A DNA stretch of 64,000 nt from Nocardia anocheti (GCF_029675105.1 NZ_JAQQFV010000012.1:62001-126000), one strand, 5' to 3'. Shown: positions 8,160 through 17,661, counted from the first letter of the stretch. The notes: generated by a model from the letters alone, not told the origin. Made by a program: numbers and translations.

Positions 8160-9412
8160 GGCCACAGCGTATCCACCCGGGCCGCTCTGCGGGGGGCGCT
8201 CGACAGCCACTCGCGCAGCGCGCGATAGACCGCCTCGTGGTTGAGCAGGCTGAAATGATGGGCCGAGGGGACGTGCAGACCGTTCACCCCGTCCAGGGCG
8301 ATCCGGCGGGTGCGGCCCCGGCCGGAGCCGCTGCCACCGAGGACCAGGCCGTCACCGATGACGCGGCCGACGGGATGGCGGGGGCTGCGGGTGATCGTCG
8401 CGGTGACGAAGTAGTGGTCGGCGTGCGCGAGCAGCGGCACCTCCTGCACGGCGCGGGCGCGCAGGGCGTCGGCGTCGAGATCACGCCAGTCCTCGTCGAC
8501 CAGCGAGCCCTGGCGCAGGTCACGGATCCCCGCGCTGCGCCTGCGCAGCAGGGAACCCAGCGGCCGGGTCTCGGGGAGCAGGTCGAACGCGGCGGCGGCG
8601 TAGTGCGCGATCTGCTCCAGCGGGGCACCCAGATGCGGCGAACCCAGGCAGACCACCTGCCGGACCGCGCGCACCCACTGCGCCTGCTGTCGCTCGGCCA
8701 GATGGCACGCGCCCCGGGCGACCAGCCCGCCCATCGAATGCCCGATCAGGCAGATCTCGTGCACCGGCAGCGGCCAGTGCGCGACCAGCCGGTCGAGCAG
8801 GTCGGCGAGTTGGGCGGCGTTCTCGGAGATGTGCAGGCCGGTGTTGTACCGCACGTAGACGGGCGTGTAGCCGAGGTCCTCCTCGAGCAGTTCCCCGTAG
8901 GCGGGCCTGCCGCCGAGTCCCCAGGCGTGTTCGGTCTCCACCAGCCCGTGGACCAACACGACCAGCCGGGAGGTCGGCACGGTGAGGTGCGTGGGCAGTT
9001 GTTCGGGCGGCACGGGCGCGCCGTCGACGCGAATGGTCATGGGGGAGGCCAGGATCGGGGCCTGCTCCTCGAGCGCGTCGCCGATGAGGCCCTGCAACGC
9101 GGCGAGGACGCCCGCGCCCCACACCGTGCGCGACGGCGCGGGCACACCCGGGACCTGCACCGCGCTGGCCACCTCGCCCACCACGAATCCGGTCCCGCCG
9201 ACCACCGCGTACACGCTGTCGGTGATCGCGTCGTGCACGACCTTCACCGGATCGGCGGCCACGCCCACCCCGGTCCGCACCGCCGCGAAGACGCGGTCGG
9301 AGATGGCCCGGTGGATGGCCGCGATCCCATCGACCGCGCCGACGAACTCGTCACCGGCCAGCCGCGTGAGTGCCTGTACCTCGGCCTGGGATTGGGGGAG
9401 CTGCTCCGTCAC
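8156..9412 (-). CDS. Alpha/beta-hydrolase lipase/esterase (PGAP1-like)
   Basis: About 418 residues. The hydrolase core shows the oxyanion-side motif VVLVHGL, the nucleophile elbow GHSMGG, then GSPHLGAPLE and a late His (VPSAHHFSLLNH) that could complete the triad. An N-terminal helical region of roughly 130 residues precedes the core. The GTG at 9412 is my best start; in-frame sequence extends to 9517 but looks like intergenic DNA. It overlaps the HugZ-like gene by 4 nt. The substrate is unknown, probably a lipid ester. Confidence 0.8.
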   Translation of the reverse strand: MTEQLPQSQAEVQALTRLAGDEFVGAVDGIAAIHRAISDRVFAAVRTGVGVAADPVKVVHDAITDSVYAVVGGTGFVVGEVASAVQVPGVPAPSRTVWGAGVLAALQGLIGDALEEQAPILASPMTIRVDGAPVPPEQLPTHLTVPTSRLVVLVHGLVETEHAWGLGGRPAYGELLEEDLGYTPVYVRYNTGLHISENAAQLADLLDRLVAHWPLPVHEICLIGHSMGGLVARGACHLAERQQAQWVRAVRQVVCLGSPHLGAPLEQIAHYAAAAFDLLPETRPLGSLLRRRSAGIRDLRQGSLVDEDWRDLDADALRARAVQEVPLLAHADHYFVTATITRSPRHPVGRVIGDGLVLGGSGSGRGRTRRIALDGVNGLHVPSAHHFSLLNHEAVYRALREWLSSAPRRAARVDTLWP

Positions 9413-9579
9413 GAGTTTGAGAGTACAACTGTGCACTGAAAAGCGGGGAGTTCGGTGGGGATTTGGGAGCGATGAGCGACCGGCGCGAGATCCGGCGGGA
9501 CCGATCACAAACAACATGCTGATACTCGGATATGCGCATTAGAACATGTATGCGCATCTCGAGCCCCCAGGAAAAAGAA

Positions 9580-9612
9580 CGGCAAGGACGGGGGAGCCCG
9601 CCGTCCTTGCCG
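9580..9612 (-). terminator. Intrinsic terminator of the DUF457 membrane gene
   Basis: On the minus strand CGGCAAGGACGG pairs with CCGTCCTTGCCG (12 bp, 9-nt loop) and is followed by TTCTTTTTCC. It lies directly after the stop of the gene at 9622-10338. It is a textbook Rho-independent terminator. Confidence 0.9.
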
Positions 9613-9621
9613 CGCAAGGGA

Positions 9622-10338
9622 TCACACGTGGTGGACGATCGCGTACCAGAGCGCGCCGCACGCCCCGGCCACGAACAGCGGGGAGATGACCCAGGTCTCG
9701 ACGCGATTGCCGGTGCGTTCGATGAGCGGGATGCGGGTGCGGAAGGGGAAGGGCCACAGCAGGCGGCAGCCGCGATCGGTGAGACAGTCGCCGAGCAGAT
9801 GGGCCAGACAGCCGAGGCCGACGCAGATCGGCAGCCAGGCGGGCCGGTCGACGATCCAGTGGTCCACGGCGAAGGTGCCCGCCGAGGCCAGCACGATGAC
9901 GGTGCCGTAGGTGCGCAGGCTCTTGCCGGGCGGACACAGGTGCAGCGAACGCACGGCCAGCGCCAGTAGGAAGAACACCAGGCTCAGGGTGAAAGGCCGA
10001 CCGAGCCAGTGCTCGCCCGCCCAGGTGGCTCCGACGGCGGCGACCACGAACAGCAGGGAATGGGTGCCGTGTCGGTGGCCGCCGGAGATCCAGGAGATGA
10101 AGCGGCACAGGTGATGTGTCACCGGGCCCAGCACGTGCGAGATCGTCCCGCTCGGATGATCGGCGTCGGGCAGCAGGGCCGCGCCCGCGGTGAGCAGGGT
10201 GCCCATGATCAGCTCGGCGATCCCGAATCGTGTGGTCTCGCTGTCGAACAGGGGGAAAGCGGCGACGGTGAGAGGCAGGGCCGCGGCGGTCCCCGCCCAG
10301 GCCAGCGCGCCACTCGTCGCGTGTGAATGTCCAAGCAC
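9622..10338 (-). CDS. YdjM/DUF457-type membrane-bound metal-dependent hydrolase family protein
   Basis: 238 residues, GTG start. The opening GHSHATSGALAWAG, the motif LLPDADHPSGTISHV, the RHGTHSLL motif and the late HLLGDCLT match the YdjM/DUF457 family, whose His/Asp pattern suggests a metal site in the membrane. Hydrophobic segments fill most of the chain. Some homologues are SOS-regulated. The enzymatic role is not established for the family. The gene is monocistronic with its own terminator. Confidence 0.82.
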   Translation of the reverse strand: MLGHSHATSGALAWAGTAAALPLTVAAFPLFDSETTRFGIAELIMGTLLTAGAALLPDADHPSGTISHVLGPVTHHLCRFISWISGGHRHGTHSLLFVVAAVGATWAGEHWLGRPFTLSLVFFLLALAVRSLHLCPPGKSLRTYGTVIVLASAGTFAVDHWIVDRPAWLPICVGLGCLAHLLGDCLTDRGCRLLWPFPFRTRIPLIERTGNRVETWVISPLFVAGACGALWYAIVHHV

Positions 10339-10426
10339 CCCTGAACGTTAGAGGACCTCACTACCTCGGCGCATATGCCGAGGACGGCGGGGAATGCGCG
10401 ACGCGGGCGCCGCGTTGGCGACCGGT

Positions 10427-10837
10427 ATGAGCACATTCAACGACCAGGTGATCGCCGAGTTCCGGGCTACCGGAGGCCGGGTGGGCGGCCCGTTCGAGGG
10501 CCGCGACAACATGGTGGTCATCACCACCACCGGCGCGAAGTCGGGTCGCGCGATCACCAACCCGCTGGTCTTCCTGCCCGACGGCGACCGGATCGTGTTG
10601 ATCGCCTCCAACGGCGGCGCCGACAAGCATCCGGCCTGGTACCACAACCTGCTCGCCGATCCGGTGCTCACCGTGGAGGTGCCCGGCGAGACCTACACCG
10701 GCAAGGCCGAACTCGTCGACGATCCCGAGCGCACGGCACTGTTCGACCGGATGGTCGAGCTGCTGCCCGGTTTCGCCGAGTACCGCGAGAAGACCGACCG
10801 GGTGATTCCGGTCTTCGCGGTGTATCGCACGAGTTAG
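10427..10837 (+). CDS. Deazaflavin (F420)-dependent nitroreductase family protein (DDN-like)
   Basis: About 136 residues from the ATG at 10427 (an ATG at 10394 is also in frame). The split-barrel signature DNMVVITTTGAKSGRAITNPL and the later HPAWYHNLLADPVLTVEV are characteristic of the Ddn/F420H2-dependent quinone reductase family found in mycobacteria and Nocardia. Members use reduced F420 to reduce quinones or nitro-compounds. The physiological substrate is unknown. An SRPBCC gene follows 57 nt downstream on the same strand. Confidence 0.85.
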   Translation: MSTFNDQVIAEFRATGGRVGGPFEGRDNMVVITTTGAKSGRAITNPLVFLPDGDRIVLIASNGGADKHPAWYHNLLADPVLTVEVPGETYTGKAELVDDPERTALFDRMVELLPGFAEYREKTDRVIPVFAVYRTS

Positions 10838-10894
10838 GCGCGCGCTCGAGCCGAAAGGTTGCGGGGTGGCCGGGGCGCTGGTTGCATCGCCCGG

Positions 10895-11359
10895 GTGACC
10901 GAAACCATCGACGTCCCCCGCATCGTCCACGCGTCCCGCGAGGTCGCGGCCAGTGCCGCCACGATCTTCGAACTGATCGCCGACCCCGCCCAGCAGCCGC
11001 GCTGGGACGGCAACGACAACCTCGCCGAGGCGGTCGCGGGCCAGCGTGTGCGCGCCGCCGGTGACGTGTTCACCACCACCCTCACCAACGGCGCCGACCG
11101 CGACAACCACATCGTCGAGTTCGTCGAGGGCCGTCGCATCGCGTGGAACCCGTCCGAGCGCGACAAGACCCCGCCCGGACACCTGTGGCGCTGGGAGCTC
11201 GAGCCGATCGACGACACCCACACCCGGGTGACCCACACCTACGACTGGACCGAGCTGCACGACGAGCTGCGCCAGGTGCGGGCCAAGGCCACCACCGCCG
11301 ACAAGCTGCGGGCGTCGGTGGACCGTCTGGCCGAGCTGGCCGAGTCCGGCACCGCCTGA
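10895..11359 (+). CDS. SRPBCC/polyketide-cyclase-like protein
   Basis: About 154 residues, with the GTG at 10895 chosen. The helix-grip pattern is visible: IVHASREVAASAATIFELIADPAQQPRWDGN near the N-terminus, then beta strands ending in HTYDWTELHDE and a long C-terminal helix. Such proteins bind hydrophobic ligands, and some are cyclases or aromatases. There is nothing here to indicate the ligand. It may be co-transcribed with the F420-type gene. Confidence 0.82.
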   Translation: MTETIDVPRIVHASREVAASAATIFELIADPAQQPRWDGNDNLAEAVAGQRVRAAGDVFTTTLTNGADRDNHIVEFVEGRRIAWNPSERDKTPPGHLWRWELEPIDDTHTRVTHTYDWTELHDELRQVRAKATTADKLRASVDRLAELAESGTA

Positions 11360-11373
11360 CGGTTCCTCGACGC

Positions 11374-11412
11374 GAAACACCCGGTGGCCCCTCAGGAGTC
11401 ACCGGGTGTTTC
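11374..11412. terminator. Bidirectional hairpin between SRPBCC gene and katG
   Basis: GAAACACCCGGTG pairs perfectly with CACCGGGTGTTTC (13 bp, 13-nt loop). It sits between the convergent stops at 11359 and 11425, so it can terminate both the plus-strand gene and the furA-katG transcript. Confidence 0.8.
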
Positions 11413-11424
11413 GTCGTCAGCGGG

Positions 11425-13656
11425 CTAGCGGACCAGATCGAACCGGTCCAGTTCGCTCACCTTGGTCCACGCGGCGACGAAGTCGTGGACGAACTTCTCC
11501 TTCGCGTCGTCGGTGGCGTACGCCTCGGCCACGGCCCGCAGCTGCGAGTTCGAGCCGAACACCAGGTCGACCCGGCTGCCGGTCCAGGTGACCGCACCGG
11601 TGGTGCGGTCGCGACCCTCGTAGACGTTCTCGTCTCCGGCCGAGGGCACCCATTCGGTGCCCATGTCCAGGAGGTTGACGAAGAAGTCGTTGGTCAGGGT
11701 GCCCGGCCGGTCGGTGAACACGCCCAGCGACGACTGCTGGTGGTTCGCGCCGAGCACCCGCAGACCGCCGACGAGCACGGTCATCTCCGGCGCGCTCAGG
11801 GTGAGCAGGTTCGCCTTGTCGACGAGCAGGTACTCCGCCGGGATCTGGGCGTCCTTGGCGAGGTAGTTGCGGAAACCGTCGGCCGGGGTCTCCAGCGCCG
11901 CGAACGACTCGACGTCGGTCTGCTCCTGGGTGGCGTCGGTACGGCCCGGCGTGAACGGCACGGTCACCGGGAACCCGGCGGCCTGCGCGGCCTGTTCGAC
12001 ACCGACGACGCCGCCCAGCACGACCAGGTCGGCGAAGGACACCTGCGCGCCCCCGGCCCCGTTGAATGTGTCCTGGATGCCCTCGAGCACCCGGATCACC
12101 TGCGCGAGCTCGTCGGGCTGGTTGACCTCCCAGCCCGCCTGCGGCTGCAGGCGCAGGCGGCCACCGTTGGCGCCACCGCGCTTGTCGCTGCCCCGGAACG
12201 AGGCGGCCGCGGCCCAGGCGGTGGTGACCAGCTGGGCGACACTGAGCCCCGAAGCCTGGATCAGGCTCTTGAGCCCGGCGATGTCGCTGTCGCCGATGAG
12301 CTCACCGGTGCGCGCCGGGATCGGGTCCTGCCAGAGCAGTTCCTCGGCGGGCACCAGCGGACCGAGGTAGCGGGCGACCGGGCCCATGTCACGGTGGGTG
12401 AGCTTGTACCAGGCGCGGGCGAAGGCGTCGGCGAATTCGGCCGGGTTCTCCAGCCAGCGCCGGGTGATCGGTCCGTAGATCGGGTCGACCCGCAGCGACA
12501 GGTCGGTGGTGAGCATGACCGGGGTCTGCTTCTTGTCCGGATCGAAGGGGTCGGGCACGGTGCCCGCCCCGGCGCCGCCCTTGGGGATCCACTGGTGCGC
12601 GCCCGCCGGGCTCTTGCTCAGTTCCCACTCGTAGCCGTAGAGGGTCTCGAGGAAGCTGTTGTCCCAGGCGGTCGGGGTGGGCGTCCAGATGCCCTCCAGG
12701 CCCGAGGTGATCGCGTCCGCGCCGACACCGCTACCGAAGCCGCTCTTCCAGCCCAGGCCCTGCTCCTCGAGCGGGGCGCCCTCGGGTTCGGGGCCGACGT
12801 GATCGGCCGGACCGGCGCCGTGGGTCTTGCCGAAGGTGTGGCCACCGGCGATGAGCGCGGCGGTCTCCTCGTCGTTCATCGCCATCCGGGCGAAGGTCTC
12901 GCGGATGTCGATCGCGGCGGCGATCGGGTCCGGATTGCCGTTGGGCCCTTCGGGATTGACGTAGATCAGACCCATCTGCACGGCCGCGAGCGGACGTTCC
13001 AGACTGCGCTCACCGGTGTAGCGCTCGTCGCCGAGCCAGGTGCGCTCCGGGCCCCAGTAGACGTCCTCCTCCGGCTCCCAGGCGTCCACGCGACCGCCGC
13101 CGAAGCCGAAGGTCTGGAAACCCATCGACTCCAGCGCCACATTGCCCGTGTAGACGATGAGGTCGGCCCAGGACAGTTTGCGTCCGTACTTCTTCTTCAC
13201 CGGCCACAGCAGCCTGCGCGCCTTGTCCAGGCTGGCGTTGTCGGGCCAGCTGTTGAGCGGGGCGAAGCGCTGCAGACCGGCGCCCGCGCCGCCGCGGCCG
13301 TCGCCCACGCGGTAGGTGCCCGCCGAGTGCCAGGCCATCCGGATGAACAGCGGGCCGTAGTGGCCGAAGTCGGCGGGCCACCAGGGCTGCGAGGTGGTCA
13401 TGATCTGTTCGATGTCGGCCTTGACCTCGGCCAGGTCGAGGGTGGCGAATTCGGCGGCGTAGTCGAAGTCGGCGCCGAACGGGTTGGCCACCGGCGGGTT
13501 CTTCTGCAGGATCGAGAGATTGAGCTGATGGGGCCACCAGTCGGCATTGCTGCCGCGCGCGTCGGCGGCGGCGAAGGGGCGATGCGACGCTACGGGGCAA
13601 CCACTTTCACCCGGTTCCGTGTTGGCTTCCGCGATGGGTGGGTGTTCCTCGGGCAC
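11425..13656 (-). CDS. katG: Catalase-peroxidase KatG
   Basis: 743 residues from the GTG at 13656, which has AAAGGA 7 nt upstream; in-frame sequence to 13713 is leader. It is a heme enzyme that breaks down hydrogen peroxide and, in mycobacteria, activates isoniazid. By alignment to memory of the M. tuberculosis protein, the distal residues are R106, W109 and H110, the Trp-Tyr-Met adduct is W109-Y232-M258, and the proximal His is H273. The position equivalent to Ser315 is Ser (S318). Both N- and C-terminal peroxidase halves are present. It starts 11 nt after furA in one operon. Confidence 0.97.
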   Translation of the reverse strand: MPEEHPPIAEANTEPGESGCPVASHRPFAAADARGSNADWWPHQLNLSILQKNPPVANPFGADFDYAAEFATLDLAEVKADIEQIMTTSQPWWPADFGHYGPLFIRMAWHSAGTYRVGDGRGGAGAGLQRFAPLNSWPDNASLDKARRLLWPVKKKYGRKLSWADLIVYTGNVALESMGFQTFGFGGGRVDAWEPEEDVYWGPERTWLGDERYTGERSLERPLAAVQMGLIYVNPEGPNGNPDPIAAAIDIRETFARMAMNDEETAALIAGGHTFGKTHGAGPADHVGPEPEGAPLEEQGLGWKSGFGSGVGADAITSGLEGIWTPTPTAWDNSFLETLYGYEWELSKSPAGAHQWIPKGGAGAGTVPDPFDPDKKQTPVMLTTDLSLRVDPIYGPITRRWLENPAEFADAFARAWYKLTHRDMGPVARYLGPLVPAEELLWQDPIPARTGELIGDSDIAGLKSLIQASGLSVAQLVTTAWAAAASFRGSDKRGGANGGRLRLQPQAGWEVNQPDELAQVIRVLEGIQDTFNGAGGAQVSFADLVVLGGVVGVEQAAQAAGFPVTVPFTPGRTDATQEQTDVESFAALETPADGFRNYLAKDAQIPAEYLLVDKANLLTLSAPEMTVLVGGLRVLGANHQQSSLGVFTDRPGTLTNDFFVNLLDMGTEWVPSAGDENVYEGRDRTTGAVTWTGSRVDLVFGSNSQLRAVAEAYATDDAKEKFVHDFVAAWTKVSELDRFDLVR

Positions 13657-13667
13657 GGTGATTCCTT

Positions 13668-14102
13668 TCAGGGCAGTGATCGTGATGACGAGCAGTCGGG
13701 GCACAGGCCCCAATAGATGACCTCGGCCTCGTCGATGACGAAACCTCGGTCATCGGGCGCGGTCAGACAGGGCGCGTCGCCGACGGCACAGTCGATATCG
13801 ACGATCACGCCACAGGATCGGCACACCAGGTGATGATGGTTGTCACCGACACGGGTCTCGTATCGGGCGACAGTGCCCATGGGCTGGATCCGCCGGAGCA
13901 GGCCCGCGTCGGTGAGAACCCGCAGCACGTCGTAGACGGCCTGCTGGCTCACCGTGCCGAGGGAATCCCTGACCCGGCTGATGATGGCGTCGGTTTCGGC
14001 ATGGGGCTGGTGATGCACCGCGGTGAGGACCGCCAGGCGCGGCGCGGTGACGCGCAGCGAGGCCGCGCGGAGCATCTGCTCGAATTCCGACTTACTGGAC
14101 AC
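13668..14102 (-). CDS. furA: FurA-type Fur family repressor
   Basis: 144 residues, GTG start. It shows the Fur winged helix (RVTAPRLAVLTAVHHQPHAETDAI; VSQQAVYDVLRVLTDAGLLRRI), the metal region DNHHHLVCRSCG and a C-terminal CPDC. In mycobacteria FurA represses its own promoter and so controls katG. The same order and an 11-nt spacing to katG are seen here. The promoter appears to make a leaderless message. Confidence 0.94.
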   Translation of the reverse strand: MSSKSEFEQMLRAASLRVTAPRLAVLTAVHHQPHAETDAIISRVRDSLGTVSQQAVYDVLRVLTDAGLLRRIQPMGTVARYETRVGDNHHHLVCRSCGVIVDIDCAVGDAPCLTAPDDRGFVIDEAEVIYWGLCPDCSSSRSLP

Positions 14103-14138
14103 ATTCCAGATTATGACTGATTCCAGAGAAGTTGGGAA
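14103..14138 (-). promoter_or_regulatory. furA-katG promoter with direct repeat (probable FurA site)
   Basis: On the minus strand CATAAT (14115-14110) lies 7 nt before the furA GTG, so transcription should begin at or beside the start codon (leaderless). TTCCCA (14138-14133) lies 17 bp upstream as a weak -35. ATTCCAGA occurs at 14103-14110 and 14120-14127, flanking the -10, as a 17-bp-period direct repeat. Leaderless, self-repressed furA promoters are known in mycobacteria; binding here is inferred. Confidence 0.65.
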
Positions 14139-14236
14139 GGTTTTCGGCCGACGAGTTGTGTCCGCTCTCCGCGCCCCGGCCGCGCGGGGCCGCTATCCTG
14201 CCGGAGTCCGTTCCTCGAACAAAGGTTGGTTTCACG

Positions 14237-15277
14237 GTGAATGCGGTGGTCGATGCACCCGATATCACGTCGAAGGTAGGGCACTACTACCGGATGGACG
14301 GCACGTACGAAGTGGGCCGGGAGAAGGTCCGCGAGTACGCCAGGGCGGTCCAGGACTACCATCCGGCGCACTGGGACGAGGACGCCGCCCTCGCGCTCGG
14401 CTACCGGGGCCTGGTCGCCCCGCTGACCTTCGTCTCCATCCCCGCGATGGCGGCCAACCGGAAGCTGTTCGAGACCGTCGTGGTCGGCTACGACACCTTC
14501 GTGCAGACCGAGCAGGTCTTCGAGCAGCACAAGCCGATCGTCGCCGGGGACCGGCTGATCACCGATGTGGAGCTGTCCTCGGTGCGCCGGATCGCGGGCA
14601 AGGACCTGATCACGGTCACCAACACCTTCACCGACGAACTCGGCGAGACCGTGCACGTCATGCACACCACGGTCGTCGGCGTCACCGGGGAGGAAGTGGA
14701 CCCGGCCATCACCACCGCGGTGGAGAACATCATGGTGCACGGGGTGAGCATGTTCGGCCGCGCCGCCGAGCCCGTCGACGACGGCGGACAGGTGCCGCTG
14801 CGTCCCGAGGGCGAGCTGCGGCTGTCCACCGCCGGGTCGACCCGCACCCCCGGCACCACGCTGTCGTTCGACGACCTCACCGTCGGCGCCGAGGTGACGC
14901 TGCGCGATGCCAAGCTCACCCGCGGCGACCTGGTCAACTACGCCGGTGTCTCCGGCGACAACAACCCCATCCACTGGGACGAGCGCGTCGCCGGGCTGGC
15001 CGGGCTGCCCGACATCATCGCCCACGGCATGCTCACCATGGGCCTGGGCGCCGGGTTCCTCTCGTCCTGGTCGGGCGATCCCGGCGCGGTCACCCGCTAC
15101 GGCGTGCGGCTGTCGAACTACACCGTCGTCGATCGCGAGCAGGGCGGCGAGGTCGAGTTCACCGGCAAGGTGAAGTCCCTCGATCCCGAGAACCGCAGCG
15201 CGGTCATCCTGATCGTGGCCAAGTCCGGCGGGCGCAAGATCTTCGGTCTGGCCACCGCCGACATCCGTTTCCGCTGA
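14237..15277 (+). CDS. Fused HadA/HadB-like (3R)-hydroxyacyl-ACP dehydratase
   Basis: About 346 residues from the GTG at 14237. It contains two hot-dog domains. The N-terminal one (about 1-150) resembles the non-catalytic MaoC N/HadA type. The C-terminal one carries the hydratase-2 motif YAGVSGDNNPIHWDERVA with the catalytic Asp/His, followed by AHGMLTMG. In M. tuberculosis HadA and HadB are separate subunits of the FAS-II dehydratase for mycolic acid elongation; here they look fused. A role in mycolate or other long-chain fatty acid synthesis is inferred. Confidence 0.82.
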   Translation: MNAVVDAPDITSKVGHYYRMDGTYEVGREKVREYARAVQDYHPAHWDEDAALALGYRGLVAPLTFVSIPAMAANRKLFETVVVGYDTFVQTEQVFEQHKPIVAGDRLITDVELSSVRRIAGKDLITVTNTFTDELGETVHVMHTTVVGVTGEEVDPAITTAVENIMVHGVSMFGRAAEPVDDGGQVPLRPEGELRLSTAGSTRTPGTTLSFDDLTVGAEVTLRDAKLTRGDLVNYAGVSGDNNPIHWDERVAGLAGLPDIIAHGMLTMGLGAGFLSSWSGDPGAVTRYGVRLSNYTVVDREQGGEVEFTGKVKSLDPENRSAVILIVAKSGGRKIFGLATADIRFR

Positions 15278-15295
15278 GCGGCCCGACGCCCGGAT

Positions 15296-17482
15296 TCACG
15301 GCGCGGCGACGGCGGAAACCGTTGCCGCCACGCCGGATTCGGGCGTCGCCGGAGAGACCCGCACCCGGGTGCTGTTGACCGCGGCCGCGCCGCTGAGCAC
15401 ATCGGTGCGGGCCGGGTCGTGCAGCAGGTTGACGTTCGCGCCGCCGTGCGCGGCCGCGACGGTCCACCCGACGCCCGGTTCGCGATGCCCCCAGCCGTGC
15501 GGGATCGCCACCACGCCGGGCCGGATGTCGGCGCTGATCTCCACCGGCACCACGATCGCGCCCGCGTCGGATTCCACGGTGGCGGCCGCGCCGTCGGTGA
15601 GTCCGCGCGCGGCGGCGTCGTCGGGGTGCACGAGCACCGTGCAGCGGTCGCGGCCCTTGACCATGGACTCGATGTTGTGCAACCAGGAGTTGTTGCTGCG
15701 CAGGTGACGTCGGCCGATGAGCTGGAGGTCGTAGCCGTCGGCGGGGGCGTCCACGGTGGCCAGGGCCTGGCGGGTGGCGGTGAGGAAATCCGCCGGTGCC
15801 AACTGGACCTTGCGGTCGCGGGTGCCGATCAGTGCGCGCAGCCGGGGGCGCAGCGGGCCGAGATCGATGCCGCCGGAGGCGCGGCGGATCCGGTCGATGG
15901 TCAGGCCCTGGCGGCCGCGCCGCAGGATGCCGTACGGACCGGCCGCCACCGCCGCCGCGGTGAGCCGCAGCGGGCTGAGCTGGTCGAACAGGCCGGTGAG
16001 CGCGCGGCCGGTGAACCGGCGCGCGGGCAGGGGCACCAGTTCGGTGATCAGGCGGGCCAGGATCTGCCAGTCCTCGAGCCCGTCGGCCGGTGGTTCGAAG
16101 ACCCTGGCGTCGAAGCGGGCGTTGTTGCGGACGCTGAACACCGGGAACACCACATCGAGTTCCTCGCGTTCGAGCGGCGAGACCGGCGGCAGGATGATGT
16201 CGGCGTGCCGGGTGGTCTCGGTGACGTACATGTCGACGGCGACATAGAAATCCAGTGAAGCCAGCGCCGCGTCGAGCCGTCCGCCCTGCGGGGTCGAGAG
16301 CACCGGGTTGCCCGCATAGGTGATCATCGCCTTGATCTGGCCGGGGCCCTCGGTGCGGATCTCGTCGGCCAGGACCGTCGCGGGCAGTTCGGTGCGGAAG
16401 GACTTGTGCGTGCCGGACCGGTCGGTCCAGGCGCCGTAGCCCATGGGCAGGTATTTACCGAAGCGGAGGGCGTCGACGAGTGGGGTGGCGAACATCTGGC
16501 CGCCGGGGCGGTCGAGATTGCCGGTGACGGCGTTGATCGTGTTCACCAGCCAGTGCGTGAGCGTCCCGGTGACCTGCAGACACACCCCGAGCCGGGCGTA
16601 GAGCACCGCCGAGGGGGCCGCGGCGTGGTCGCGGGCCAGGCGACGGATGGTCTCGGCGTCGACGCCCGCGTGCGGCGCCATCCGCTCCGGGGTGGTGTCG
16701 GCGACCAGAGCGGTGATGTCGTCCCAGCCCGCGCACTGCGCCCGGACGGCCCGCTCGTCGCAGAGTTCCTCGGTGACGAGCACGTGCAGCATCCCCAGCA
16801 GCAGATACAGGTCGCCGCCGGGGCGCACGGCCACGTGCTCGTCGGCCAGGCGGGCGGTCTCGGTGCGGCGCGGGTCGATCACGACCACCGTGCCGCCGCG
16901 GCGACGGACGTCCTTGATGCGCTGTTTGGCGCCCGGCATGGTGGTGATCGAGCCGTTGGACACCGCCGGATTGGCGCCGAGCACCACCAGACGGTGGGTG
17001 CGGTCGATGTCGGTCACCGGCATGAGCACATTGGCGCCGAACATCCGCCACGCCACGAACTCCTGCGGGAACTGGTCGATCGAGGACGCCGAGAAGAAGT
17101 TCCTGGTCAGCAGCGCGACCCGCAGCGCCGCCCCGTAGAGCACCGAAGAACTGTGCGCGGCCGGATTGCCCATGTACATGCCGATGGCGCTGGGTCCGTG
17201 CGCGGCCCGCACGGCCCGCAACCGCTGTCCGATCTCGCGGAACGCCTCGTCCCAGCCGATCGGCTCGAAGCGCTCGCCGACCCGCCGCATCGGGGTGCGC
17301 AGCCGGTCGGGGTCGTGGTGCAGGGCGCCGAGGGCGGTGGCCTTGGGGCACAGGTAGCCGCGCGACAGTACGTCGTCCGGATTGCCCTCGATGCGGGTGA
17401 CCCGCGTGTCCTCGACCGTGACCAGAATCCCGCAGTGCGCCTCGCACAGGCTGCACTGCCGCGCGATCGTCGTGCTGTCCAC
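15296..17482 (-). CDS. Molybdopterin-dependent oxidoreductase (formate dehydrogenase/nitrate reductase superfamily)
   Basis: 728 residues, GTG start with a G-rich ribosome site. An N-terminal 4Fe-4S site reads C-x2-C-x3-C with a fourth Cys near residue 45 (GYLCPKATAL). It is followed by the molybdopterin domain (VLGANPAVSNG; MITYAGNPVLSTP) and a C-terminal dinucleotide-binding domain (LRSNNSWLHNIESM; AIPHGWGHREPGVGW). No twin-arginine signal, so it is cytoplasmic. No partner subunit lies nearby. The substrate is unknown; soluble single-subunit members include formate-dehydrogenase-like and assimilatory nitrate-reductase-like enzymes. Confidence 0.85.
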   Translation of the reverse strand: MDSTTIARQCSLCEAHCGILVTVEDTRVTRIEGNPDDVLSRGYLCPKATALGALHHDPDRLRTPMRRVGERFEPIGWDEAFREIGQRLRAVRAAHGPSAIGMYMGNPAAHSSSVLYGAALRVALLTRNFFSASSIDQFPQEFVAWRMFGANVLMPVTDIDRTHRLVVLGANPAVSNGSITTMPGAKQRIKDVRRRGGTVVVIDPRRTETARLADEHVAVRPGGDLYLLLGMLHVLVTEELCDERAVRAQCAGWDDITALVADTTPERMAPHAGVDAETIRRLARDHAAAPSAVLYARLGVCLQVTGTLTHWLVNTINAVTGNLDRPGGQMFATPLVDALRFGKYLPMGYGAWTDRSGTHKSFRTELPATVLADEIRTEGPGQIKAMITYAGNPVLSTPQGGRLDAALASLDFYVAVDMYVTETTRHADIILPPVSPLEREELDVVFPVFSVRNNARFDARVFEPPADGLEDWQILARLITELVPLPARRFTGRALTGLFDQLSPLRLTAAAVAAGPYGILRRGRQGLTIDRIRRASGGIDLGPLRPRLRALIGTRDRKVQLAPADFLTATRQALATVDAPADGYDLQLIGRRHLRSNNSWLHNIESMVKGRDRCTVLVHPDDAAARGLTDGAAATVESDAGAIVVPVEISADIRPGVVAIPHGWGHREPGVGWTVAAAHGGANVNLLHDPARTDVLSGAAAVNSTRVRVSPATPESGVAATVSAVAAP

Positions 17483-17661
17483 CGTATTTCCCCCTCGTCG
17501 CCGGAACCGCTCGTCTCACGCTAGTCCGGTGCGGCACGCCGCAGATCCGCCCACGGTCGGATCTTTCCCGGCGCCCCGGCGGTACGGTGAGCGCGGGTAA
17601 CGATCTCCGGCCCGGTCCCGACACACCAGCGAACCCTTTTCCGCCCAAGTCAGGAGCAGAA

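Noticed and set aside
15284..15350. Long imperfect inverted repeat (GACGCCCG...CGGGCGTC) at the hadAB-like/molybdopterin gene junction
   Set aside because: It lies largely in the 3' coding end of the molybdopterin gene and has mismatches; not reported as a terminator.
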